A stretch of DNA of 7,159 bases. Source: an uncultured Chloroflexaceae bacterium. GTDB lineage: Bacteria; Chloroflexota; Chloroflexia; Chloroflexales; Chloroflexaceae. The translations under genes were made by a program, and so were the position numbers. The notes beneath the pieces are model-generated. The model searched no databases, was not told the origin of the DNA, and saw nothing but the letters and a program-made list of their open reading frames with translations. Location: assembly GCA_937141995.1 (NCBI GenBank), contig CAKZQX010000297.1, forward strand, positions 1 through 7,159, written 5' to 3'. How positions within the stretch are numbered: position 1 is the stretch's first letter; each line of letters starts with the position of its first letter. Shown here one piece after another: positions 1 through 6,115 of the stretch.

Positions 1-646
1 CCCGCTCCGCCAGGGCTGCATCGTCCGTTACCACTGCGCCGCCGTCGCCGACTGCGCCGAGGTTCTTCGTCGGGTAGAAGCTGAAAGCGGCACAGGTGCC
101 CCATGCTCCCGCCTTACGCGGTTGCCCCGTAGCATCCGCAATCCACGCCCCATGCGCCTGTGCTGCATCCTCCACCACAGCCAGACCGTATCGCGCCGCA
201 ATTGCGGTTATCGCGGGCATATCCGCCGGCCGCCCATAGAGATGCACCGGCAGAATGGCCCGCGCGCGTGGCGTGATCGCCGACTCAAGCCGGCGTGGGT
301 CCAGCGTGTGCGTGGTCGGGTCGCTATCAACCAGAACCGGCCGCGCGCCGGCCTGAAGGATCGCCATCACCTGGTAGTTGCCCGCATTGGCAACGGTAAT
401 AACCTCATCGCCGGGACCGATCTTCAGGGCGGCCAGCGCCAGGTAGAGCGCATCGGTACCACTTGCCACCCCAACGGTGTGCGCCACCCCACAGTAGCGC
501 GCAAACTCCTGCTCAAAGGCGCGGACCTCTTCACCCAGAATATACCAGCCACCCGTCAGCACACGCGTCATGGCCGCCTCAAGTTCGGGGCGGCGTTGGG
601 CCTGCTGCCGCTGCAGATCGCCAAACGGCACAGATATACCGGTCAT
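1..646 (-). CDS. DegT/DnrJ/EryC1/StrS-family sugar aminotransferase, N-terminal part (3' end outside window)
   Basis: PLP-dependent aminotransferases of this family convert keto-sugar nucleotides to amino-sugar nucleotides for polysaccharide, O-antigen or antibiotic sugars. I translated 215 residues on the minus strand from ATG at 644-646. The start VPFGDLQRQ fits the usual family opening. SGTDAL (about 62-67) lies in the cofactor phosphate-binding region, EDAAQAHGA (159-167) carries the Asp (D160) that pairs with the pyridine nitrogen, and SFYPTKNLGAVGDGG (189-203) carries the Schiff-base lysine K194. All expected N-terminal catalytic landmarks are intact. The overall wording resembles DesV/EryC-like 3-aminotransferases, but the substrate cannot be fixed from this half. 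An odd point is NAGNY (88-92), where many relatives have a P-x-T-[FY] stretch. The ATG lies 9 nt after the esterase stop; only a weak GGGAG (14 nt upstream) or TAGG could serve as ribosome binding site, suggesting translational coupling. The family call is firm; the role is open. Confidence 0.93.
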   Translation of the reverse strand, partial: MTGISVPFGDLQRQQAQRRPELEAAMTRVLTGGWYILGEEVRAFEQEFARYCGVAHTVGVASGTDALYLALAALKIGPGDEVITVANAGNYQVMAILQAGARPVLVDSDPTTHTLDPRRLESAITPRARAILPVHLYGRPADMPAITAIAARYGLAVVEDAAQAHGAWIADATGQPRKAGAWGTCAAFSFYPTKNLGAVGDGGAVVTDDAALAER

Positions 647-655
647 CGAAGCAGC

Positions 656-1333
656 CTACACTCCCTGTGCATCTTCGCGCGGTTTGTCCTGGTCAATCCG
701 GCTGCTGAGCCACTGCGGGATCAGGCTCAACGCATCCGGATGAATGCCATGGCCGATGGGATATTCGCGGTAGGTCAGTTGCACCGGCAACGTTTCCAGG
801 TAATCGCGGATACCCTGTCCACCCTCCACCGTGATCAGATCATCTTCAGTGCCATGCATCACCAGGAAATCCAGGTGCGACAGGCTGTCGGGCTGGACAC
901 GCGGCAGCACCTTCTCATCAAGGTAGCCGCTGGCGACTATGGCCCCGGCCACCAGATGCGGAACCGTCAACGCCAGGTTCAAACTCATCACGGCACCCTG
1001 GCTAAACCCCAGCAGGTAGAGGCGACGCGGGTCGGTACCCAGACGGCCCGGCAGGTCGCCAATAAAGTTGGTCAGGACTTCAAGACTTTTCGCACGAGTC
1101 GCATCATCCGAAATCAGGTTGCCGGGGACACCATAGAGATAGTACCACCCGAAGCCAAATCCAACATCGAAAATAGCCCGGGCGCTGACGATATGCAGGC
1201 GTTTATCCAGGTAGGGCGAGAGGCCCATCAGATCATGCTCGTTGCTGCCGAAGCCATGCAGCAGCAGCAGCAGGGGCGGTGCATCCTCGTGTGGTATTTG
1301 CGGCGGTCGTTCTATTGTGTGAACGGTCGTCAT
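656..1333 (-). CDS. Phospholipase/carboxylesterase-family alpha/beta hydrolase
   Basis: A 225-residue cytoplasmic serine hydrolase of the phospholipase/carboxylesterase type (PF02230-like, YpfH/APT1-like fold). There is no signal peptide or membrane segment. LLLLLHGFGSNEHDL (21-35) gives the HG oxyanion region. GFSQGA (109-114) is the nucleophile elbow with S111. HGTEDDLI (160-167) supplies the acid, most likely D164 by alignment with the HGxxD motif, and GHGIHPD (194-200) supplies H195. The triad is therefore complete, and the length is normal for the family (about 200-230 aa). The ATG at 1331-1333 has a good ribosome site, AAAGGGA, about 9 nt upstream. The substrate is unknown: small acyl esters, lysophospholipids and thioesters are all seen in the family. 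It lies 82 nt after the LysM gene and 9 nt before the aminotransferase, so it is probably co-transcribed with both. It may remove acyl groups related to envelope metabolism, but that is only a context inference. Confidence 0.93.
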   Translation of the reverse strand: MTTVHTIERPPQIPHEDAPPLLLLLHGFGSNEHDLMGLSPYLDKRLHIVSARAIFDVGFGFGWYYLYGVPGNLISDDATRAKSLEVLTNFIGDLPGRLGTDPRRLYLLGFSQGAVMSLNLALTVPHLVAGAIVASGYLDEKVLPRVQPDSLSHLDFLVMHGTEDDLITVEGGQGIRDYLETLPVQLTYREYPIGHGIHPDALSLIPQWLSSRIDQDKPREDAQGV

Positions 1334-1415
1334 GAAATACTATCCCTTTCTAATGTGCTGAGGTGTTGCATGACACGCTACCATTCAAAGCGCAAAATGC
1401 AAAGTTCAGTCCGTC

Positions 1416-2147
1416 TTATGGAATGATCAGTTCCTGCCCGACGCGTAGCGCATCGGCTTCTTCCGGCGTCAGGTCATTGGCCTCCAGGAGCGCTTCCACC
1501 GAGACATCAAACTGCGCGGCAATACTGCGCAATGTATCACCCGGCTCGACGGTATAGGTCCGGGGTTCCGGTTCAGCCGGCGGTTCCGGTTCCGGCGTGG
1601 CGCTGGGTGGCTCCGGCGTGGCGCTGGGTGGCTCCGGTGTGGCGCTGGGTGGCTCCGGTGTGGCGGTAGCGGTAGCTGCTGCCGTTGCCGTGGCAGCGGA
1701 TGTACCCGTTGCGGTTGTTGTAATGCCCACCGTTGCCGTGGCGCTGGTCACAACCGTCGCGGTTGTCGTTGTCGTTCCACCAACTGATGCCGTCACAGTG
1801 GGAGTGACCGGCGTAGACGTTACGACAACGGGCAGCGTCGGCGCAGGTGCGGCGGTCACGGGTGGCAGTTCGGGCGGTGTAACCGGCATGGCCGGCTCGG
1901 GTTGCGTGGCGCTAACCGGCCCGGTGAAGGGCAACAGCAGTTCAAGATTACCCACGCTCAATTTTTCCACATTACTGAAGGCCAGCACCAGCACGCTGAC
2001 TATCGCCAGCAGAAAAAACGCCGCAGATCCCCGGATCAACTGCACATCCGCGAGCCGGTTGCCCAGCAAGAAGCGCAACGCCAGCACGCCCAGCACCGGG
2101 ACAATCAGGGCGCAGACCAGCAGCGTGTAGACCAGAACCTGCGACAT
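1416..2147 (-). CDS. Membrane-anchored LysM-domain protein with Thr/Ala/Pro-rich linker
   Basis: A 243-residue protein in three parts. Residues about 4-28 and 42-58 are two hydrophobic segments likely to span the membrane. Residues about 82-196 are a low-complexity linker rich in Thr, Ala, Val and Pro, ending in three copies of SATPEPP (168-188) followed by EPEPPAEPEP. Residues 197-243 form one LysM domain (YTVEPGDTLRSIAAQF ... LRVGQELIIP), which binds N-acetylglucosamine-containing glycans such as peptidoglycan. The likely topology is a double membrane anchor with the linker crossing the wall space and LysM gripping the wall. No catalytic domain is visible, so it may be a scaffold or anchor rather than a hydrolase. 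The ATG lies 2 nt after the mutS2 TAA, and GGAG inside the mutS2 3' end sits 8 nt upstream of it, which implies tight translational coupling. The linker repeat is also exact at DNA level (see repeat). LysM is certain; the protein's role is unknown. Confidence 0.92.
   Translation of the reverse strand: MSQVLVYTLLVCALIVPVLGVLALRFLLGNRLADVQLIRGSAAFFLLAIVSVLVLAFSNVEKLSVGNLELLLPFTGPVSATQPEPAMPVTPPELPPVTAAPAPTLPVVVTSTPVTPTVTASVGGTTTTTATVVTSATATVGITTTATGTSAATATAAATATATPEPPSATPEPPSATPEPPSATPEPEPPAEPEPRTYTVEPGDTLRSIAAQFDVSVEALLEANDLTPEEADALRVGQELIIP
1594..1656 (-). repeat. Three tandem 21-bp units encoding SATPEPP
   Basis: Units lie at 1594-1614, 1615-1635 and 1636-1656. The first two are identical and the third differs by one base (C to T at unit position 3, plus-strand reading). 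A partial copy continues to about 1665. The unit is a multiple of three, so gain or loss of copies would lengthen or shorten the surface linker without a frameshift. Near-identity at DNA level suggests recent slippage or recombination. Confidence 0.9.
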
Positions 2148-2149
2148 AG

Positions 2150-4600
2150 TTAACGCTCCACTATCTTTGCCACGGTGACACCTTCTCCACCGGCCTGTCC
2201 GCCACTCGTGTGCGACATCACCAGCGGGTGGCCCGTCAGCACATCGCGCACAACCTGCCGCAGTGCGCCGGTGCCTTTGCCATGCACCAGGCGTACCTCC
2301 GGCAGGCCCGCCAGATACGCATCATTCAGGTACCGGTCGAGTTTATCCGTAACTTCGGACGTACGCCAGCCGCGCATATCCAATGACATCGAGACATCCG
2401 GCGCGGCGGGAATATCGATGGAACGCGGCGCGCGGTAGCGCTCCCGGCGTTCGGTAGCGGCGTCACGCTTTGCGCGGCGCAGCTCATCCAACCCGACATG
2501 CATACGAAAGCCACCGACCTGCACATCGGCCGTCTGATCTTCCTCGTCGATAACCACAATCTCCCCATTCAGCCCGATGGAGCGAACCAGCACCGTGTCG
2601 CCCACCTGAAACGGGCGCGGCATGTCCGGGGCAGCACGGACGGTCGTCGCGGGCGCGGGTTGCGCCTTGCGAGCGGCCGTCTGCGCCTGCTCCTGCGCGG
2701 TCTGCATGCGCTGCTCAGCCTGTTCCAGCCACTGGCGCGAGAGCGACACACTGCGGAACTCATCCCGCAACCGCCGTAGTTCTCCCCGCACCTCGCGCAG
2801 TTCATCCTCAAGGTTCTGCCGGGCCGCCTCCAGTTGCGCTTCGCGGGTAGCCTCAAACTCATGCAGTTCATCGGCCAGCCGGTCGCGGTACTTCTCGGCG
2901 TCGGCGCGTAGCTCTTCGCTACGCCGCAGTTCGACCGCGGTAGCCTCCCGCTCCTGATGGATCTGGGCCAGCAGATCTTCCACCTGAATATCCTCGCGGG
3001 CCATGCCGCTGCGTGCGCGTTCAACCAGCGTGCTATCCAACCCCAGACGTGCCGCGATGGAAAGCGCATTCGAGCGCCCCGGCAGGCCAATCGTCAGGCG
3101 GTAGGTTGGAGCCAGCGTTTCGACATCAAACTCAACCGAGGCATTCTGCACACCGGGCGTGCTGTAGGCAAAGGCTTTCAGTTCGGCATAGTGCGTTGTC
3201 GCAATGCCCAGGCAACCCCGCTCCAACAGGCGCTCCACGATGGCGCGCGCCAGTGCCGCGCCTTCCACCGGATCGGTTCCGGCCCCCAGTTCATCCAGCA
3301 ATACCAGGGTTGCCGGTACCGCCGGCTGCGTAGCAGTTATCAGGGAGTCAACCGCTTCCAGGATGTGAATAATCGTAGTCATGTGGGAGGAGAAGGTACT
3401 GAGGCTCTGCTCAATGCTCTGCTCATCACCAATATCAGCAAAGATCTGCGTAAAAATCGGCAGACGGGAAGGCGCATTGGCCGGGATCTGCAGCCCCGCC
3501 TGGGCCATCAGTGCCAGCAGGCCCACCGTTTTGAGTGCCACGGTTTTACCACCCGTATTCGGGCCGGTAATCAGCAGCAGTTGAAACGCGCCACCCAGCC
3601 GGATATCAATCGGCACCACCGTCCGCTGATCCAGCAGCGGATGGCGCGCAGCAGCCAGCGCAAGCACGGACTCGTCCGCAGCGCGGCTCACCTGACTATT
3701 TTGCGTGTTGACTAACTCCGGGGCCACACAGCGTAGTTCCAGCGCATACTTCGCCTGGGCAAACGCCAGGTCAAGCAGGGCCAGTGCCTCAACCCCGCCC
3801 ATAATTTCGGGGGCCGCCGCGCCGACCTGCTCGGCCAGCGCCGCCAGAATGCGCGCGACCTCGTCTTCCTCGGCCAGTTGCAGTTCACGCCAGCGGTTGT
3901 TCAATTCCAGGGTTGCCAGCGGCTCGATGTAGAGCGTCGCACCACTGGCAGACTGGTCATGCACCACGCCGCGAATCGTGCGCCGCTGTCCCGCCTTGAC
4001 CGGCACAACATATCGCCCGTTGCGCACCGTGATGATCGGCTCTTGCAGCGCGGGCGCAAACTGCGGCGAGTGAAGCAGGTTCTGCAACCGCTCCTGCAGC
4101 CGCTGAAATGCCACCCGCACCTCCCCCCGAATACGGCTCAGTGTTGAACTGGCGCTATCGAGCACACTCCCATCGTCGTCAATGGTCCGGGCGATCTCCT
4201 CTTCGAGGGTGGGCAGTTGGGGCAGATCAGCGGCGATCTCGCCAAGCAGGGGGAACTCTTCCGGATCGAGCTTGAAGAGGAGCCCCCGCAACCGGCGCAT
4301 ACTCTCCAGCGTTGCGGCAATTTCGAGAAAGACCCCGGCCTCCAGCGCACCCCCCCGGGCGGCGTGGCCCACAACCCCACGGATATCCCGCGCACCACCG
4401 ATAGTGGCATCGGGATGCAGATCCAGCAGGCGTCGCGCCTCGCGGGTTAACTGCTGCCGCTGGACAACTGCCGAAAACTCAGTGCTGGGGAACAGATTTA
4501 ATGCCAGTTCGTGTGATGCCGAGAATGCGGTATACCGGGCGAGTTGCGCGCGGATCTTCGGGAATTCCAGGGTTTCAAGCGTTTGTTCAGCGATTGACAT
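2150..4600 (-). CDS. mutS2: MutS2/RqcU: MutS-type ATPase with KOW and Smr domains
   Basis: A full-length MutS2 (816 aa; the family is usually about 770-830). It lacks the MutS mismatch-recognition N-terminus, as expected. Residues 1-330 form the core/clamp region, with the conserved VVHDQSASGATLYIEP stretch (212-227). The ABC-type ATPase has Walker A GPNTGGKT (346-353), a signature region GDEQSIEQSLSTFSSHM (391-407), Walker B LVLLDE (432-437) and the H-loop TTHY (468-471). A Glu/Arg-rich coiled coil spans about 540-645. A KOW-like segment, FQVGDTVLVRSIGLNGEIVV, starts at 664. The C-terminal Smr domain (about 737-816) keeps LDMRG (740-744) and HGKGTGAL (773-780). In Bacillus and Helicobacter, members suppress recombination or split collided ribosomes for rescue; both roles are known of the family, not shown here. 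The ATG at 4598-4600 fits the family N-terminus. The nearest Shine-Dalgarno (AAGG, 16 nt upstream) overlaps the cvpA stop, so coupling with cvpA is likely. All key residues are present. Confidence 0.98.
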   Translation of the reverse strand: MSIAEQTLETLEFPKIRAQLARYTAFSASHELALNLFPSTEFSAVVQRQQLTREARRLLDLHPDATIGGARDIRGVVGHAARGGALEAGVFLEIAATLESMRRLRGLLFKLDPEEFPLLGEIAADLPQLPTLEEEIARTIDDDGSVLDSASSTLSRIRGEVRVAFQRLQERLQNLLHSPQFAPALQEPIITVRNGRYVVPVKAGQRRTIRGVVHDQSASGATLYIEPLATLELNNRWRELQLAEEDEVARILAALAEQVGAAAPEIMGGVEALALLDLAFAQAKYALELRCVAPELVNTQNSQVSRAADESVLALAAARHPLLDQRTVVPIDIRLGGAFQLLLITGPNTGGKTVALKTVGLLALMAQAGLQIPANAPSRLPIFTQIFADIGDEQSIEQSLSTFSSHMTTIIHILEAVDSLITATQPAVPATLVLLDELGAGTDPVEGAALARAIVERLLERGCLGIATTHYAELKAFAYSTPGVQNASVEFDVETLAPTYRLTIGLPGRSNALSIAARLGLDSTLVERARSGMAREDIQVEDLLAQIHQEREATAVELRRSEELRADAEKYRDRLADELHEFEATREAQLEAARQNLEDELREVRGELRRLRDEFRSVSLSRQWLEQAEQRMQTAQEQAQTAARKAQPAPATTVRAAPDMPRPFQVGDTVLVRSIGLNGEIVVIDEEDQTADVQVGGFRMHVGLDELRRAKRDAATERRERYRAPRSIDIPAAPDVSMSLDMRGWRTSEVTDKLDRYLNDAYLAGLPEVRLVHGKGTGALRQVVRDVLTGHPLVMSHTSGGQAGGEGVTVAKIVER

Positions 4601-4619
4601 AGAGGCAGAAATAGTACCT

Positions 4620-5180
4620 TTATCGTTGCGAAGGTATCAGCAAAATGCGTTCGGCGGCTGCCGGTAAGATCGGGTTAATCAGCGCATACGTTTCGGGCAG
4701 GATCACCCGTGAAAAGTAGTTCAGCAGGAATGAGTTGCGCACACCCCGCCCCAGTGAGCCCATAAAAGGCCAGCTAATATCTTCCGCCCCGGCCACAACC
4801 ATGATATCCCAGAGCAAAACCGAAAAGATGCCGATAAATAACCCGGCCATAAGCACACCGAGCAGCACCCCCCCAAAACGATCCACGTACTGGAGTTGTC
4901 CCGGCATTTTGGCGTAGCGAAATGTGTAGATTCCGGCAACTGTCAGCAGAATAAAGCTGATCATCAAGACGAGCGCGAAGCCGACATAATCGGCAGTGAT
5001 GCGATCAGTGCCGAAGCGCCGGATAAAAAACCCCGCCACAACGGTGAAGTAGACACTCGACAGCACAACACTCAGGTAGAATGCCACAAACACCACTGCC
5101 AGACGAATCATCCCCTGGAAAAACCCAACTGCCAGCATACCGATCAGAAGTAAGAGGAATAGTCCATCGATGAAGTTCAC
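4620..5180 (-). CDS. cvpA: CvpA-family integral membrane protein (GTG start chosen)
   Basis: A 186-residue membrane protein with four hydrophobic helices at about 5-24, 26-48, 63-87 and 102-128, plus a C-terminal tail with short amphipathic stretches. It matches the CvpA/colicin V production family (PF02674). The first helix carries the D5 ... G19 ... G23 ... R26 pattern (MNFIDGLF ... VGFFQGMIR), and the fourth opens with VDRFGGVLLG (99-108), the family's conserved DRxxG turn. The molecular function is poorly understood; roles in envelope homeostasis and colicin V export have been reported. An upstream TTG at 5202-5204 would add eight residues. I prefer GTG at 5178-5180 because AAGGAG (5187-5192) lies 6 nt upstream of it and the resulting start (MNFIDG) matches the usual CvpA N-terminus. 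It is the first gene of the minus-strand run and ends 19 nt before mutS2, a neighbour pairing also known from Bacillus. Confidence 0.87.
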   Translation of the reverse strand: MNFIDGLFLLLLIGMLAVGFFQGMIRLAVVFVAFYLSVVLSSVYFTVVAGFFIRRFGTDRITADYVGFALVLMISFILLTVAGIYTFRYAKMPGQLQYVDRFGGVLLGVLMAGLFIGIFSVLLWDIMVVAGAEDISWPFMGSLGRGVRNSFLLNYFSRVILPETYALINPILPAAAERILLIPSQR

Positions 5181-5344
5181 GAAAAACTCCTTCAGGTACG
5201 GCAACTCAGTAACTTCGATGGTTGCGCGGGTAGCATCTGCCCCGCTTCAGCGACTGTCGCCGACTCTGTTGCATTACACATATATCGACTGGAGCACTGG
5301 CTCAAGCTGCTGATCGCCTCATCTATGCAAAGCAATAGCGCATT

Positions 5345-5353
5345 ATTGTACCA
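5345..5353 (-). promoter_or_regulatory. Candidate extended -10 promoter for cvpA (proximal)
   Basis: The minus strand reads TGGTACAAT, a TG-n extended -10 with a five-of-six match to TATAAT. It lies about 165 nt upstream of the cvpA GTG. No good -35 is found at 16-18 nt. A promoter here would give a leader of roughly 155 nt. Confidence is low because A/T-rich hexamers arise by chance. Confidence 0.35.
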
Positions 5354-5449
5354 TACCCGGCAACCATGTGCGGCAGAATTGTCGGGAACCGGGATGAAGC
5401 ACGACCTGTCACCGGGCAACTGTTCAAAGTAGCGTCATAATCCCGGCCT

Positions 5450-5458
5450 ATTATAGCA
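5450..5458 (-). promoter_or_regulatory. Candidate extended -10 promoter for cvpA-mutS2 (distal)
   Basis: The minus strand reads TGCTATAAT, a perfect consensus -10 with the TG extension. It lies about 270 nt upstream of the cvpA start. No convincing -35 sits at 16-18 nt, which is common for extended -10 promoters. If used, it would give a leader of about 260 nt. It is the stronger of the two leftward candidates. Confidence 0.45.
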
Positions 5459-5525
5459 TCATTTCCCCGGCATCTGCGCCTGGTAAGAACATAACGCCCG
5501 ATGGCTGATACCATTCTCACTCTAC

Positions 5526-5669
5526 CACGCGTTACGCGGTCGGTTCCAAACCAGGCGACTGCCGGGACAACCGGCCCAATTCGCCTTTGGCAGGGCGGAA
5601 TGGGCCATGCTTGTCCCGGAACAAGACACAAACGTACCATCTGCCGGTTCAATGACCGCGTAACGTGTG
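5526..5669. repeat. Long imperfect inverted repeat with nested stems (structured RNA or MITE-like element)
   Basis: The outer arms 5526-5541 and 5654-5669 pair over 16 positions with a single G-T wobble (GTTACGCGGTC against GACCGCGTAAC is the perfect core). An inner stem pairs 5562-5570 with 5611-5619 (CCGGGACAA/TTGTCCCGG, 9 bp perfect). Inside it, 5573-5578 pairs with 5601-5606 (GGCCCA/TGGGCC), and a bulged stem continues to a loop at about 5586-5593. The left arm between stems also contains GGTT-CCA-AACC (5542-5552). It has no coding potential and no clear target-site duplication at its edges. It could be a folded transcript, a degraded miniature inverted-repeat element, or a protein-binding DNA structure. 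Pairing was traced by eye; no folding energy was calculated. Confidence 0.7.
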
Positions 5670-5681
5670 TCATTCCGACAC

Positions 5682-5701
5682 TGGCGAAGCACGATTCGCC
5701 A
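5682..5701. promoter_or_regulatory. 7-6-7 palindrome overlapping the -35 region: possible operator
   Basis: The half-sites TGGCGAA (5682-5688) and TTCGCCA (5695-5701) are perfect inverted repeats around a 6-nt centre (GCACGA). The right half-site coincides with where the -35 of the TATACT promoter would fall, a typical place for a dimeric repressor. I do not recognise the regulator. The palindrome lies upstream of the inferred transcription start (about 5731), so an RNA hairpin role for that transcript is less likely. Confidence 0.5.
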
Positions 5702-5724
5702 CGGCTAGAGCGGCGTGCTATACT
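5695..5724 (+). promoter_or_regulatory. Extended -10 promoter for the small-protein/DUF2085 pair
   Basis: TGCTATACT (5716-5724) gives an extended -10 with five of six consensus bases. The -35 is weak: TTCGCC at 5695-5700, with an 18-nt spacer. The expected start is near 5731, leaving a leader of about 88 nt before the ATG at 5819. It is the best rightward promoter in the region. Confidence 0.55.
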
Positions 5725-5818
5725 GACTCTGGTATGTCACATTCCTACACAGGGTACACGCAACGCCCTATTTCATCACAGCACCCGGATCATGTGGGTA
5801 GAAGGGAATAGTATTGTT

Positions 5819-6082
5819 ATGGATACCCGTGAGCGCCGCCAACTTCGCAAACTCGCCAAAGAGATGAGTGAAACCGGCGATATGGAGCAGTATGTGCTTG
5901 CCAGTGGTTGTATTGAACTGCTGGATTATCTTGATGCACTTTTACAGCGCGAGGAGCCCGAAATACCGCAGGAGGCAACTGCTGCACCTCCAGCGGCGAC
6001 TGAACCGGCCGCAGCACCCGATCCGGATATGGTGCCGGTGACATGCTGGTGCCGTGGTGAGCAACTCTGGCAGCGGCGCTGA
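5819..6082 (+). CDS. Small unrecognised protein with Pro/Ala-rich linker and C-terminal CxC
   Basis: An 87-residue soluble protein that I do not recognise. Residues 1-20 are strongly basic and helical (RERRQLRKLAK), and 20-46 look like an amphipathic helix (MEQYVLASGCIELLDYLDALLQREE). Residues 47-70 are Pro/Ala/Glu-rich and probably unstructured. The tail has CWC (76-78) followed by WQRR at the end. The two closely spaced cysteines could bind a metal or form a disulfide, but a lone CxC is not enough to claim this. The ATG at 5819-5821 is preferred over an in-frame ATG at 5792 because GAAGGGA (5801-5807) lies about 11 nt upstream, slightly long but purine-rich. It ends 33 nt before the DUF2085-like gene on the same strand with no terminator between, so the two are probably co-transcribed. 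Confidence 0.7.
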   Translation: MDTRERRQLRKLAKEMSETGDMEQYVLASGCIELLDYLDALLQREEPEIPQEATAAPPAATEPAAAPDPDMVPVTCWCRGEQLWQRR

Positions 6083-6115
6083 TCCGCTTTTGGATTTTGC
6101 AGAAGGAACGCCGGT

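Larger units (their letters stand above)
5181..5818. other. Divergent intergenic region, no credible protein-coding gene
   Basis: This 638-nt stretch separates the minus-strand cvpA run from the plus-strand pair. The open frames here (for example 5323-5673 minus, and the upstream part of the frame entering 5819) lack ribosome sites, recognisable domains and protein-like composition. What it does hold is listed separately: two extended -10 candidates facing left, a long imperfect inverted repeat (5526-5669), a palindrome (5682-5701) and an extended -10 promoter facing right. Its length is unusual next to the 2-82-nt gaps in the left operon. The region does not look like tRNA, and I see no clear match to SRP, 6S or tmRNA, though I cannot exclude an unfamiliar RNA. 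Confidence 0.75.

Noticed and set aside
122..1426. A 434-aa plus-strand open frame
   Set aside because: It is antisense to the aminotransferase and esterase genes, both of which have intact family motifs. Its own product has no domain and an Arg/Gln/His-heavy composition typical of a shadow frame.
1597..2130. A 177-aa plus-strand frame rich in Val, Gly and Ala, with a GGSGVAL repeat
   Set aside because: It is the antisense of the low-complexity linker of the LysM protein. The apparent repeat is the 21-bp unit read on the wrong strand, and there is no ribosome site.
2957..3715. A 252-aa plus-strand frame, with several others inside 2175-4667 on both strands
   Set aside because: All lie within mutS2, which has complete Walker, H-loop and Smr motifs. 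GC-rich DNA readily leaves the other frames open.
5192..5419. A 75-aa minus-strand frame overlapping the cvpA start
   Set aside because: It has no ribosome site, no domain and an irregular composition, and it overlaps the better supported cvpA start and leader.
5640..5670. A GGTTCAAT stretch resembling a tRNA T-loop
   Set aside because: The flanking bases give an 8-nt loop with only 3 bp, and no acceptor, D or anticodon arms can be placed around it. The bases are better explained by the inverted repeat.
5323..5673. A 116-aa minus-strand frame in the intergenic region
   Set aside because: There is no ribosome site before its ATG (5671-5673). It runs through the inverted repeat and across both candidate promoters, and its Arg/Cys-rich composition matches no family I know.
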